From assembly GCF_024494645.1 (NCBI RefSeq), contig NZ_JANHDJ010000002.1, positions 310,001-374,000 of the forward strand: 64,000 bases of DNA, given 5' to 3'. This DNA comes from Halohasta litorea (lineage in GTDB: Archaea > Halobacteriota > Halobacteria > Halobacteriales > Haloferacaceae). The notes beneath the pieces were generated by a model that saw only the letters and a program-made list of their open reading frames with translations, did no database searches and was not told the origin of the DNA. The translations under genes and the position numbers were made by a program. Position 1 is the first letter of the stretch; every line of letters begins with the position of its first letter. Of this stretch, positions 12,725-19,678 are shown one piece after another.

Positions 12725-14071
12725 ATGCGAACACTCGCGTTTGACGGTCGGCTGGGTGCCAGCGGCGATATGATCCTGGGTGCGCTGTTGGCGGTCGGTG
12801 CCGACCGCTCGGTTCTCGACCCGGTCGAATCCGCACTTCCGGTTCGGTATGCGGTCGACTCGACGATGAAAAACGGGATCGACGCGACGACAGTCGACGT
12901 ACTGTTGACCGACGAGTCCGACGAACCCGACGAATCCGACCACGACAGCCACGCCCACAGCCAGCCGGATAGTCATGAACACACCCATGACCATGATGGC
13001 GATCACACACACGACCACGATCATACGCACGATCACGAACATACCCACGACCACGATCACACCCACGCCGAAGGTCATGGTGCCCACCGGAGTTATACCG
13101 ACGTCCTGGAGATCGTCGACGCGATGGCACTCCCGGAGTCGGTCGCCGCCGACGCCCGCGGGGCGTTTCGGCTGCTCGGCGAGGCCGAAGCCGCAGTCCA
13201 CGGCGAGTCCCTCGAAGCGATTCAGTTCCACGAGGTCGGCGCGGACGACGCCATCGCCGACATCGTCGGGGCAATGCTGCTGGTCGACGACCTCGGCGTC
13301 GACCGGATCGTTACCACGCCGCTGTCAGTCGGCGGCGGCCACCGCGAGATGAGCCACGGCACCTACCCCATTCCCGGTCCTGCCGTCCTGGAGATCGCCG
13401 AGCGTGCCGACTGGTCGATCGACGGCGGGCCGATCGACGTCGAACTCCTGACGCCGACCGGCGCGGCGATCCTCGCCCAGTTGGCCGACGGTGTCGAGAC
13501 GCTTCCCGCCCTCTCGGTCGAGCAGTCGGGGTACGGAGCCGGTGATTTCGACTTCGAGTCCCATCCGAACGTCCTTCGGGCGACCCTCGGCGATGGCGGG
13601 AGTCGGCTCGATCGGGATTCGATCACGGTCCTGGAGACGAATCTCGACGACGCCTCGCCGGAGCTGTTGGGCGGGCTCCACGAAACCCTCACCGCGGCCG
13701 GTGCGCGCGACGTCTCTATCCTCCCGGTGACGATGAAGAAATCCCGCCCGGGCCACCTCTTGAAGGTGATCTGCAAGCCGGAGGACGCCGAGCGCGTTGC
13801 CCACCGCCTGGCGCTCGAAACCGGGACGCTCGGGGTCCGCGAACACGGTGCCGGTCACCGCTGGACCGCCCACCGGGAGATCGAGACGGTCGACCTCACC
13901 ATCGGTGGTGAGACCTACAGGGTCGACGTGAAAATCGCCAGCACGACCGACGGCGAGGTCTACGACATCAGCACTGAGTACGACGATGCGGCCGCCGTCG
14001 CGGCTGAGACGGGGCGACCGATCGGCGAGATCATGCGGCGAGCAGAAACGGCGCTCGAAGACGGATACTAA
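12725..14071 (+). CDS. larC: Nickel pincer cofactor biosynthesis protein LarC
   Basis: Family LarC (formerly DUF111): CTP-dependent insertion of nickel into the pyridinium bisthiocarboxylate mononucleotide to make the nickel-pincer cofactor of lactate racemase-type enzymes (family knowledge). 448 residues; N-terminal domain RTLAFDGRLGASGDMILGALL, central EVGADDAIADIVG, and C-terminal domain with ETNLDDASPELLGG and VTMKKSRPGHLLKV. Residues 73-121 are a His/Asp-rich insert with 20 histidines, a probable nickel store. larA, larB and larE are not in this window, so the enzyme served is unknown. Divergent from pyk, convergent with the next gene. Confidence 0.92.
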   Translation: MRTLAFDGRLGASGDMILGALLAVGADRSVLDPVESALPVRYAVDSTMKNGIDATTVDVLLTDESDEPDESDHDSHAHSQPDSHEHTHDHDGDHTHDHDHTHDHEHTHDHDHTHAEGHGAHRSYTDVLEIVDAMALPESVAADARGAFRLLGEAEAAVHGESLEAIQFHEVGADDAIADIVGAMLLVDDLGVDRIVTTPLSVGGGHREMSHGTYPIPGPAVLEIAERADWSIDGGPIDVELLTPTGAAILAQLADGVETLPALSVEQSGYGAGDFDFESHPNVLRATLGDGGSRLDRDSITVLETNLDDASPELLGGLHETLTAAGARDVSILPVTMKKSRPGHLLKVICKPEDAERVAHRLALETGTLGVREHGAGHRWTAHREIETVDLTIGGETYRVDVKIASTTDGEVYDISTEYDDAAAVAAETGRPIGEIMRRAETALEDGY

Positions 14072-14089
14072 CGCCGAAGTAGGGGCTCC

Positions 14090-14614
14090 CTACCGATCCT
14101 CGTCGGTGTCCGTATCGGTGTCGGCGTGTCGACTCCCTTCGTCGTCTTCGGCGGCGTCGACCTCGCTTCGTCCTTCGGGTGGGTTCGGTTGCTCCATCTC
14201 GGCGTCGCTGCCGGCCTCGCCTTCATTGCTGTGAGCCTCGGCCTCATCGCTGGCCGCTGGCTCCTGACCACCTTCGGCTTCCTCGACCGACTCCTCGATC
14301 GTCTCCTGTTGACCCTCGGTGTCGCTCCCGATTTCCAGGATCGCCTCCTCGGCTGCTTCCTCCTCGTCTGTCGACCACTCGACTTCGAACTCGACCTCGT
14401 ATTCTTCGTCGCCCTCGCCTTCCTCTTCGGTTTCGCGTTCGATTTCGAGCTCGAACTCCGCCGTCTCGGGGACGGTCACGCTCACCTCGTCTTCGTCGGT
14501 CCGGAACGTGACCGAACCGTCCGCTTCGAGCCCATCGGCGAACTGTCGGAAGTAGGACGCGATCGTCGCTCTGTCGTGGGAGCCTTCGACTTCGATCAGT
14601 GTTTTGTCGGCCAT
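14090..14614 (-). CDS. Amphi-Trp domain-containing acidic protein
   Basis: 174 residues. The N-terminal 85 residues match the haloarchaeal/bacterial amphi-Trp domain (start MADKTLIEVEGSHDRATI, core YFRQFADGLEADGSVTF and a final VEFEVEWS with the aromatic residue). The remaining half is a low-complexity acidic tail of Glu, Asp, Ser and Gly. A GTG two codons upstream is possible, but the ATG at 14614 matches the family N terminus. Function unknown; stops 18 bases from the larC stop and is divergent from radB. Confidence 0.8.
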   Translation of the reverse strand: MADKTLIEVEGSHDRATIASYFRQFADGLEADGSVTFRTDEDEVSVTVPETAEFELEIERETEEEGEGDEEYEVEFEVEWSTDEEEAAEEAILEIGSDTEGQQETIEESVEEAEGGQEPAASDEAEAHSNEGEAGSDAEMEQPNPPEGRSEVDAAEDDEGSRHADTDTDTDEDR

Positions 14615-14730
14615 ATCCACCGGTTCGTCGGCGAGCCGTATCAGTTCTGCTGGCCGCTACCCAACCAATCAGGAGAGCGACGTTCACGGGAGACCGAGGG
14701 GCTTTTGCGCCGACCGGCCGACCTCCGACT

Positions 14731-15423
14731 GTGAGCGAGCCAGTTTCGACCGGTTGCGGGGCACTCGACGAGCTGCTGGGCGGCGGCTTCGAACGGGGGA
14801 CGGTCACCCAGCTCTACGGGCCGCCAGCGGCGGGCAAGACCAACGTCGCGCTCTCGGCGGCGGTCGGTGTCGCCACCGACGGCGGCCAGGCCCTCTATAT
14901 CGACACCGAGGGGCTGTCGGTCGACCGATTTCAGCAGTTGATCGAGGCCAACTCGGACGAACCGGTCGAGGCGGTCGCCTCGCGGCTCATCATTACCGAC
15001 GCGGTGGATTTCGACGAACAGCAGGAGGCCGTCCGGGACGCCGCGGAGTTCGCCGAGCAGGTCGACCTCATGGTCCTCGATAGCGCCACGGGCTTCTATC
15101 GGCTCCAGCGCGGCGAGGACGAAAACGGCGGCGACTCGCTGCGGGCGGTCGCTCGGCAGGTCACCCAACTGCTGTCGCTGGCCCGGAAACACGACATTGC
15201 GGTTGTGATCACCAATCAGGTGTTTACGGACCCAGACACCGACCGAACGCGGGCGTTGGGCGGCCATACGCTGGAACACTGGACCGGCGTCGTCCTCCGG
15301 CTCGACCGGTTCCGCGGCGGCAACCGCCGGGCGACGCTCGAAAAACACCGGGCCAAAGCCGCAGGCGAGAAGGCGACGTTCAAGATTACTGATTCGGGGA
15401 TCACCGACGGCGAACTGCCATAG
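14731..15423 (+). CDS. radB: DNA repair and recombination protein RadB
   Basis: Archaeal RecA/RadA paralogue (230 residues) acting as accessory factor for RadA in homologous recombination. RecA-fold core with Walker A GPPAAGKTN (about 30-38), Walker B-like VDLMVLDSATGFYRL, and the L2-region QVFTDPDTD; it lacks the N-terminal helix-hairpin-helix domain of RadA, as expected. Starts at a GTG (VSEPVSTGCGALDELLGG), giving the normal family length; no suitable ATG follows upstream in frame. Its C terminus ends a short distance before the promoter of tRNA-Leu(CAA). Confidence 0.95.
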   Translation: MSEPVSTGCGALDELLGGGFERGTVTQLYGPPAAGKTNVALSAAVGVATDGGQALYIDTEGLSVDRFQQLIEANSDEPVEAVASRLIITDAVDFDEQQEAVRDAAEFAEQVDLMVLDSATGFYRLQRGEDENGGDSLRAVARQVTQLLSLARKHDIAVVITNQVFTDPDTDRTRALGGHTLEHWTGVVLRLDRFRGGNRRATLEKHRAKAAGEKATFKITDSGITDGELP

Positions 15424-15470
15424 CACCGCATATTTCACCAGCGAGTCGGTGATGCGGTTCGGTATACGGC

Positions 15471-15543
15471 GTCTATTTAAATACCGTCGTATCGATCAGT
15501 TGCAGCATCGGTAGCCAGTCGACCACGAAGTCTTTATTAACGA
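15471..15543 (+). promoter_or_regulatory. Candidate promoter elements before tRNA-Leu(CAA)
   Basis: Two AT-rich boxes occur in otherwise GC-rich sequence: TCTATTTAAATACC near 15471 and CTTTATTAACG near 15533. Either could act as TATA for the tRNA at 15592, leaving a 5' leader to be trimmed; which one is used cannot be decided here. Confidence 0.35.
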
Positions 15544-15591
15544 CGGTCACAGAATCCGGGTGAGGACCGTACAGGTCGATTGGCACTGCGT

Positions 15592-15675
15592 GCGAGGGTA
15601 GCCAAGCCCGGAAACGGCGGCGGATTCAAGCTCCGCTCCTGTAGAGGTCCGTGGGTTCAAATCCCTCCCCTCGCA
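15592..15675 (+). tRNA. tRNA-Leu, anticodon CAA
   Basis: 84-base class II tRNA. Acceptor stem GCGAGGG pairs with CCCTCGC, discriminator A; D-loop AGCCAAGCCCGG; anticodon stem GCGGA/TCCGC with loop TTCAAGC, giving CAA (reads UUG); long variable arm; T arm GTGGGTTCAAATCCC. The 3' CCA is not encoded. Followed at once by two hairpins (15673-15715). Confidence 0.95.
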
Positions 15676-15715
15676 CTGGCAACAGTGCGGAAGACCGCTC
15701 TTGGAGCGTTCTTCC
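15673..15715 (+). other. Tandem hairpins in tRNA-Leu(CAA) 3' trailer
   Basis: First hairpin: GCACTG, GCAA loop (GNRA type), CAGTGC, using the last three tRNA bases (15673-15688). Second: GGAAGA-C-CGCTC, loop TTG, GAGCG-T-TCTTCC with one mismatch (15689-15715). They may serve termination or 3'-end processing. The rest of the gap to 15888 shows no gene. Confidence 0.5.
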
Positions 15716-15891
15716 CTCGCAAACATTCTCGTGTGAACCAATCGCTTGCGCAGCGATGCTGTTCAGCGGCGGACTGCCGAACTATCGCGTTGATTCCGGC
15801 CCGAGGTATCCCCACTGCAGAACGGCGTCCTGGATGCCACGAGACAGCCGACCCGATTCGAACAGGGAATAACCAAAAATAATATTGATCC

Positions 15892-15899
15892 TTTTATAT
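15892..15899 (+). promoter_or_regulatory. TATA-like element of the 15920 lipoprotein gene
   Basis: TTTTATAT centred about 25 bases before the ATG at 15920; predicts a leaderless transcript and supports that start. Confidence 0.6.
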
Positions 15900-15919
15900 T
15901 AGTAATTCACGTACAATAT

Positions 15920-16867
15920 ATGGACCGTCGGACGTACCTCGTGGTGGGTGGTACTGTAGCTGTTTCCGGGTGTTTAGGGGTGCTTGAGGACGAGGAGTCC
16001 CAACCCGACCAAGACGCAGAAACGACCGCCGAGCCCGACCCCGAACAGGAGGCCCCAGCGCCGGACTCCGAAGGGGCCGACTCACAGACCGAGACGTCGG
16101 AGCCCGAACAGGAACCCGAGCCCGAGCCGGAGCCCGAAGGCGACGACAGACAGCAAACCGACGACGAGATCGAACTAGAGCGGTCGATCAGCCGGGCCGA
16201 AGACCAGTTTCGACGCGCACTGAGTGAGTACGGGCGCTCGGCCGAGTTCGAAGAGCCGACACTTCTGCACGTGCTCCCAAGTACGGAGATCGAGACGAAC
16301 AATGCCCGAGAACACCTGAATAGAGCCTCGGATATTCTCTGGACGGAGTCACGGGATCTTGCAACCACCGAAGACCAGAGACAACAGGTACGAGAGTACA
16401 GAACGTATGACGATCTCATCACGGATCTCGCTACTATTCAGCGATACATTCACGGAGCGTACTCCCGAATCGGCTCGACCGACGACGAGGAGATCTACTC
16501 CAGTGGGCCATCCGAACTCGCCAGCGCGAAACGCGATCACGAAGCCCTCGGTAAGGAGATCGCCGACAAGGAAATGTATATGACGGAGCTACAGACGAAG
16601 TTCGAACAGCAGCGCTGGCAGATCAAACTGGTCGAACGGATGTTTGCTGGACTGGTGACAGTAAAAGGGACCGCCTATATCGACGACCAGTCGGCGACAC
16701 AGCTAGACCTCGCACGGAGCGCGTTCGAAACCGTCAGGAACGAACTTCGAGACACGACTTCGGCCCCACCGGATGATGTCACCGACGAGGCGTTCCTGGA
16801 ACTCGTCGAAGCCTGGTACGAGCTAACGGATCAGACCTTTCGAGACGTCTCGACAGACGCTTCCTAA
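15920..16867 (+). CDS. Putative lipoprotein with helical domain
   Basis: 315 residues. The N terminus MDRRTYLVVGG followed by the lipobox-like VSGC (Cys18) indicates a Tat-type lipoprotein signal, as is common in haloarchaea. Residues 25-80 form an acidic, Pro/Glu-rich spacer (EPEPEPEPEG), followed by a mostly alpha-helical domain (about 85-310) with heptad-like stretches such as AEDQFRRALSEYGR and EMYMTELQTKFEQQRW. I do not recognise the family. Monocistronic by spacing: own TATA box upstream and a convergent gene downstream. Confidence 0.7.
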   Translation: MDRRTYLVVGGTVAVSGCLGVLEDEESQPDQDAETTAEPDPEQEAPAPDSEGADSQTETSEPEQEPEPEPEPEGDDRQQTDDEIELERSISRAEDQFRRALSEYGRSAEFEEPTLLHVLPSTEIETNNAREHLNRASDILWTESRDLATTEDQRQQVREYRTYDDLITDLATIQRYIHGAYSRIGSTDDEEIYSSGPSELASAKRDHEALGKEIADKEMYMTELQTKFEQQRWQIKLVERMFAGLVTVKGTAYIDDQSATQLDLARSAFETVRNELRDTTSAPPDDVTDEAFLELVEAWYELTDQTFRDVSTDAS

Positions 16868-16928
16868 CCCGCTGCCGACGACGACTGCTTACTCGATAGC
16901 GAAAACACCCACAACAGTCGAGTCTCGA

Positions 16929-17780
16929 CTATGCCTGCCCGGCACCGACGTAGAGGACGACGACGAGGAAGACCCAGACGACGTCGACGAAGTGCCAGTA
17001 CATCGAGGCCGTACTCACCGAGAGGTGGCGCTCGGCGGAGTACTGGCCGTAGAGGCCACGGATGAAGACGATGCTGAGGAAGACGACTCCGAGCATGACG
17101 TGAAGGCCGTGGAGGCCGGTCAGCCCGTAGAAGGCCGAACCGTAGATCCCCTCGCCGAGGGTAAAGCCCTCGTGGGCGATGAACTCGAAGTACTCTAGGG
17201 CCTGGCCGCCGAGGAACACAATCCCCAGCAGGACTGTCAGCCCCATGCCACGAAGGAAGTTCGTGCGGTCGCCGCTTCGGATGGCGACGTGGGCCCAGTG
17301 GAGCGTGAACGAGGAGGCGATCAGGATCGCCGTGTTTGCGAGGATGAGCGAACTAACCAGATCCGGGGTGGTCGCCGGGAGCGTCCACTCGGCGCCCGCA
17401 CGGAAGTAGAAGTAGTAGCTGAAGATTGCTCCGAAGGTCGCCAGCTCCGATCCTAAAAAGGCGATCATCCCCCAGCGGAGCGACGCACTTCCGTGTTCGG
17501 TGACATCCCGTGACCAGAACTTCGTAATGAAGGCGTGGTAGAGCCAGCCGTAGATCCCCGTCAAGAAGAAGCCGACGCTGCCAGCGACGACCGCCGGGCC
17601 AGCCAGCGGATGGACGAGGTCGCCGAGAATCCACAATGCGACACCGATATAAATGCCTGCGCCACCGAGCGCGGTCACGAACGGCCACCAACTCGCCTCG
17701 CCGAAGCCGCGCGGCCAGTCTTCGACCGCCGGGAGATGGTGGTGGTGATCGTCGTGTCCGTCCTCCGTTTCGGTACTCAT
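16929..17780 (-). CDS. coxC: Heme-copper oxidase (cytochrome c oxidase) subunit III
   Basis: 283 residues with about seven transmembrane helices. After a His-rich N terminus (DGHDDHHHHLP) the helices include SWWPFVTALGGAGIYIGVAL, GMIAFLGSELATFGAIFSYYF and the family signature GLHGLHVMLGVVFL, ending with ASMYWHFVDVVWVFLVVVLY. Subunit III stabilises the proton-pumping oxidase in the cytoplasmic membrane. Start at MSTETEDGH rather than 39 bases upstream because haloarchaeal homologues begin here. Subunits I and II are not in the window, so the oxidase genes are split in this genome or lie elsewhere. Confidence 0.93.
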   Translation of the reverse strand: MSTETEDGHDDHHHHLPAVEDWPRGFGEASWWPFVTALGGAGIYIGVALWILGDLVHPLAGPAVVAGSVGFFLTGIYGWLYHAFITKFWSRDVTEHGSASLRWGMIAFLGSELATFGAIFSYYFYFRAGAEWTLPATTPDLVSSLILANTAILIASSFTLHWAHVAIRSGDRTNFLRGMGLTVLLGIVFLGGQALEYFEFIAHEGFTLGEGIYGSAFYGLTGLHGLHVMLGVVFLSIVFIRGLYGQYSAERHLSVSTASMYWHFVDVVWVFLVVVLYVGAGQA

Positions 17781-17890
17781 ACCAGCCAGTTGCAAGTCTG
17801 TGACTAAAAATCCTCCCAACCGTCGCCGGGCTGATCCGAACCCACGCCGAGTCGCAAGCTACTCCTATCGGCTGGCCCTACCGCAGGCAA

Positions 17891-19294
17891 ATGGACCGTC
17901 GACGGCTCGGCCTGCAGGCTGGGGTCGGACTCGCAGGGGCACTGGCTGCGATCACGCTACTCAGCGAGGATGTACTCGCCCACGCGGCCGGACTCAGAGA
18001 CGCCGGAGCCACGACGGTCGACGTCCCGACGTGGCTGTTTTTGGCGACCGGCGGCGGCGCTGTCGGGGCCTCGTTTCTGCTGGCATCGTTCGTCACCGAC
18101 CGTGTCTTCATCCGCTCGTTTCACCAGTGGGGTGGGACGCTCCCGTCGCCAGGGAGAATTGTCTCGTTTATAACTCGACTAACGGGTATTAGCCTCCTCC
18201 TACTGACCGTGTATGTCGGCTACGCCGGGCCCCCGACCGGGTTCCGCAACTTCGCGGTCGTCTTTGTCTGGGTCGTCTGGTGGGGTGGCTACGTCGCCTC
18301 GACCTACCTCGTTGGCAACACGTGGCCGACGCTCAACCCGTTTCGAACGATCGCTGACCTGTTGCCGACGATCGACCGAGTGTATCCTGATCGATTAGGC
18401 GCGTGGCCGAGCGTGGCCGGGCTCCTCGCGTTGATCTGGATCGAGGTCGTCACTCCGTTGGCCGACGATCCGCGGCTGTTGGCGTCGATGATTCTCGGCT
18501 ACGGCGCGGTCACCGTGGCCGGGGCGGTCGTCTTCGGCTCCGAGGCGTGGTTCGGCAACGTCGACCCGATCTCACATGCTTTCTCGTTTTTCGGTCGGTT
18601 CGCACCCTTCGAGCGAACTGCCGAGGGGATCTCGTTCCGCCTGCCGGGGATGGCACTCACCGACCCCGATCTCGTTTCGGGCCGCGATGAGGTCGCATTC
18701 ATCGTTTGTCTGCTGTATGTCACCACGTTCGACGGCTTCGTTGCGACGTGGCTCTGGGAGACGTTCGTCGTCAGTGTTGTCGGGTTCGGGCTCCCACCGT
18801 TGTTGGTCTACTTTGTTGCCTACATCGCCGGGTTCGGGCTCTTTCTGGGGGCCTTCTGGTGGTCGTTGGGGCTGGCTCGCCGCTACGGTGAGACCTACAT
18901 CTCCCAGGAGGAGCTGGGTCGACGGTTCGCCCCCTCACTGCTCGCGATCGCGGTCGGCTACCATCTCGCCCACAACCTCGCGTTCGTCCTCGGACTGCTG
19001 CCCGCAGTAGCCGTTGTCAGTGCCGCCCCGCTGTCGCCACCGCAACAGCCGCCCGTGTTGGCGGGACTCCCCGGCTGGGTTTCGGGGCTCGAGATGGCGC
19101 TCGTCTTGGGCGGCCACGTCGTCGCCGTCTGGGTGGCCCACGCAGCCGCCTACGAGCTGCTGCCCGGTCGGCTCGAAGCGATCAAAAGCCAGTATGGGAT
19201 CACGCTCGTGATGGTCGGCTACACGATGATCAGCCTCTGGATCGTCACCACGCCGATCGTCGAGCCGCCGTTCATTTCGGGAGGTGGCCCATGA
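17891..19294 (+). CDS. Polytopic membrane protein, function unknown
   Basis: 467 residues with roughly eleven predicted membrane helices and short loops, for example FLATGGGAVGASFLLASFV, ISLLLLTVYVGYAG, VVFVWVVWWGGYVASTYLV and IAVGYHLAHNLAFVLGLLP. Residues such as the WPTLNPFRTIADLLP loop and the GYHLAHN His pair stand out as candidate functional sites. Relatives in haloarchaea and actinobacteria are sometimes labelled fenitrothion hydrolase, a label I would not transfer. Divergent from coxC and overlapping the zinc-finger/TM gene by four bases, so the two are probably translated together. Confidence 0.75.
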   Translation: MDRRRLGLQAGVGLAGALAAITLLSEDVLAHAAGLRDAGATTVDVPTWLFLATGGGAVGASFLLASFVTDRVFIRSFHQWGGTLPSPGRIVSFITRLTGISLLLLTVYVGYAGPPTGFRNFAVVFVWVVWWGGYVASTYLVGNTWPTLNPFRTIADLLPTIDRVYPDRLGAWPSVAGLLALIWIEVVTPLADDPRLLASMILGYGAVTVAGAVVFGSEAWFGNVDPISHAFSFFGRFAPFERTAEGISFRLPGMALTDPDLVSGRDEVAFIVCLLYVTTFDGFVATWLWETFVVSVVGFGLPPLLVYFVAYIAGFGLFLGAFWWSLGLARRYGETYISQEELGRRFAPSLLAIAVGYHLAHNLAFVLGLLPAVAVVSAAPLSPPQQPPVLAGLPGWVSGLEMALVLGGHVVAVWVAHAAAYELLPGRLEAIKSQYGITLVMVGYTMISLWIVTTPIVEPPFISGGGP

Positions 19295-19566
19295 GCGACC
19301 GGCCACAGCCTGAAACCACAGTCCCGGCCGACGAAACTCCAGTAGTCTGTCCCTACTGCGGGTTCGAACTCACTGACGACAAACAACGGCGGCTTCATTT
19401 AGGGCTCGAACATTATGCGGAGCTTACCGACGAGGAACGCGAGGCGTTCAAGGAGACGTATACCCAAGAAGAAACCGAGCTCAACCGGTTTCGGATCGTT
19501 GCCCTCGGCGGGTTGGTCGCGCTCTATTTCGGTTTCCTTGTCGTTTATGCCGTCTTGGCAGTCTGA
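19291..19566 (+). CDS. Small zinc-finger protein with C-terminal TM helix
   Basis: 91 residues. A C2H2-type finger VCPYCGFEL...LHLGLEH (about 23-44) is followed by a charged helix (EEREAFKETYTQEETELNRF) and one transmembrane segment (IVALGGLVALYFGFLVVYAVLAV). It overlaps the upstream membrane protein gene by ATGA, indicating coupling. The family is conserved in haloarchaea next to oxidase genes in my recollection; function unknown, possibly an assembly or quality-control factor. Confidence 0.8.
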   Translation: MSDRPQPETTVPADETPVVCPYCGFELTDDKQRRLHLGLEHYAELTDEEREAFKETYTQEETELNRFRIVALGGLVALYFGFLVVYAVLAV

Positions 19567-19572
19567 CCGCAA

Positions 19573-19589
19573 ACCGCGGATATCGCGGT
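19573..19589 (+). terminator. Hairpin after the membrane/zinc-finger gene pair
   Basis: ACCGCG, GATAT, CGCGGT: perfect 6-bp stem starting seven bases after the stop codon and followed by T-rich sequence (TTTAATTCATTTTT). A transcription terminator is the simplest reading. Confidence 0.4.
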
Positions 19590-19678
19590 AGCCCACGTTT
19601 AATTCATTTTTAAATATATGAATAAAATGTGCGACGCTCCGGAAAGTATTTCAGTCGTCTCTAGCGACGTTATACCAA

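Noticed and set aside
12910-13090. Repetitive CAC/GAC tract as a possible CRISPR or minisatellite
   Set aside because: The repeat encodes the His-rich insert of LarC in frame, with no spacers and short unequal units.
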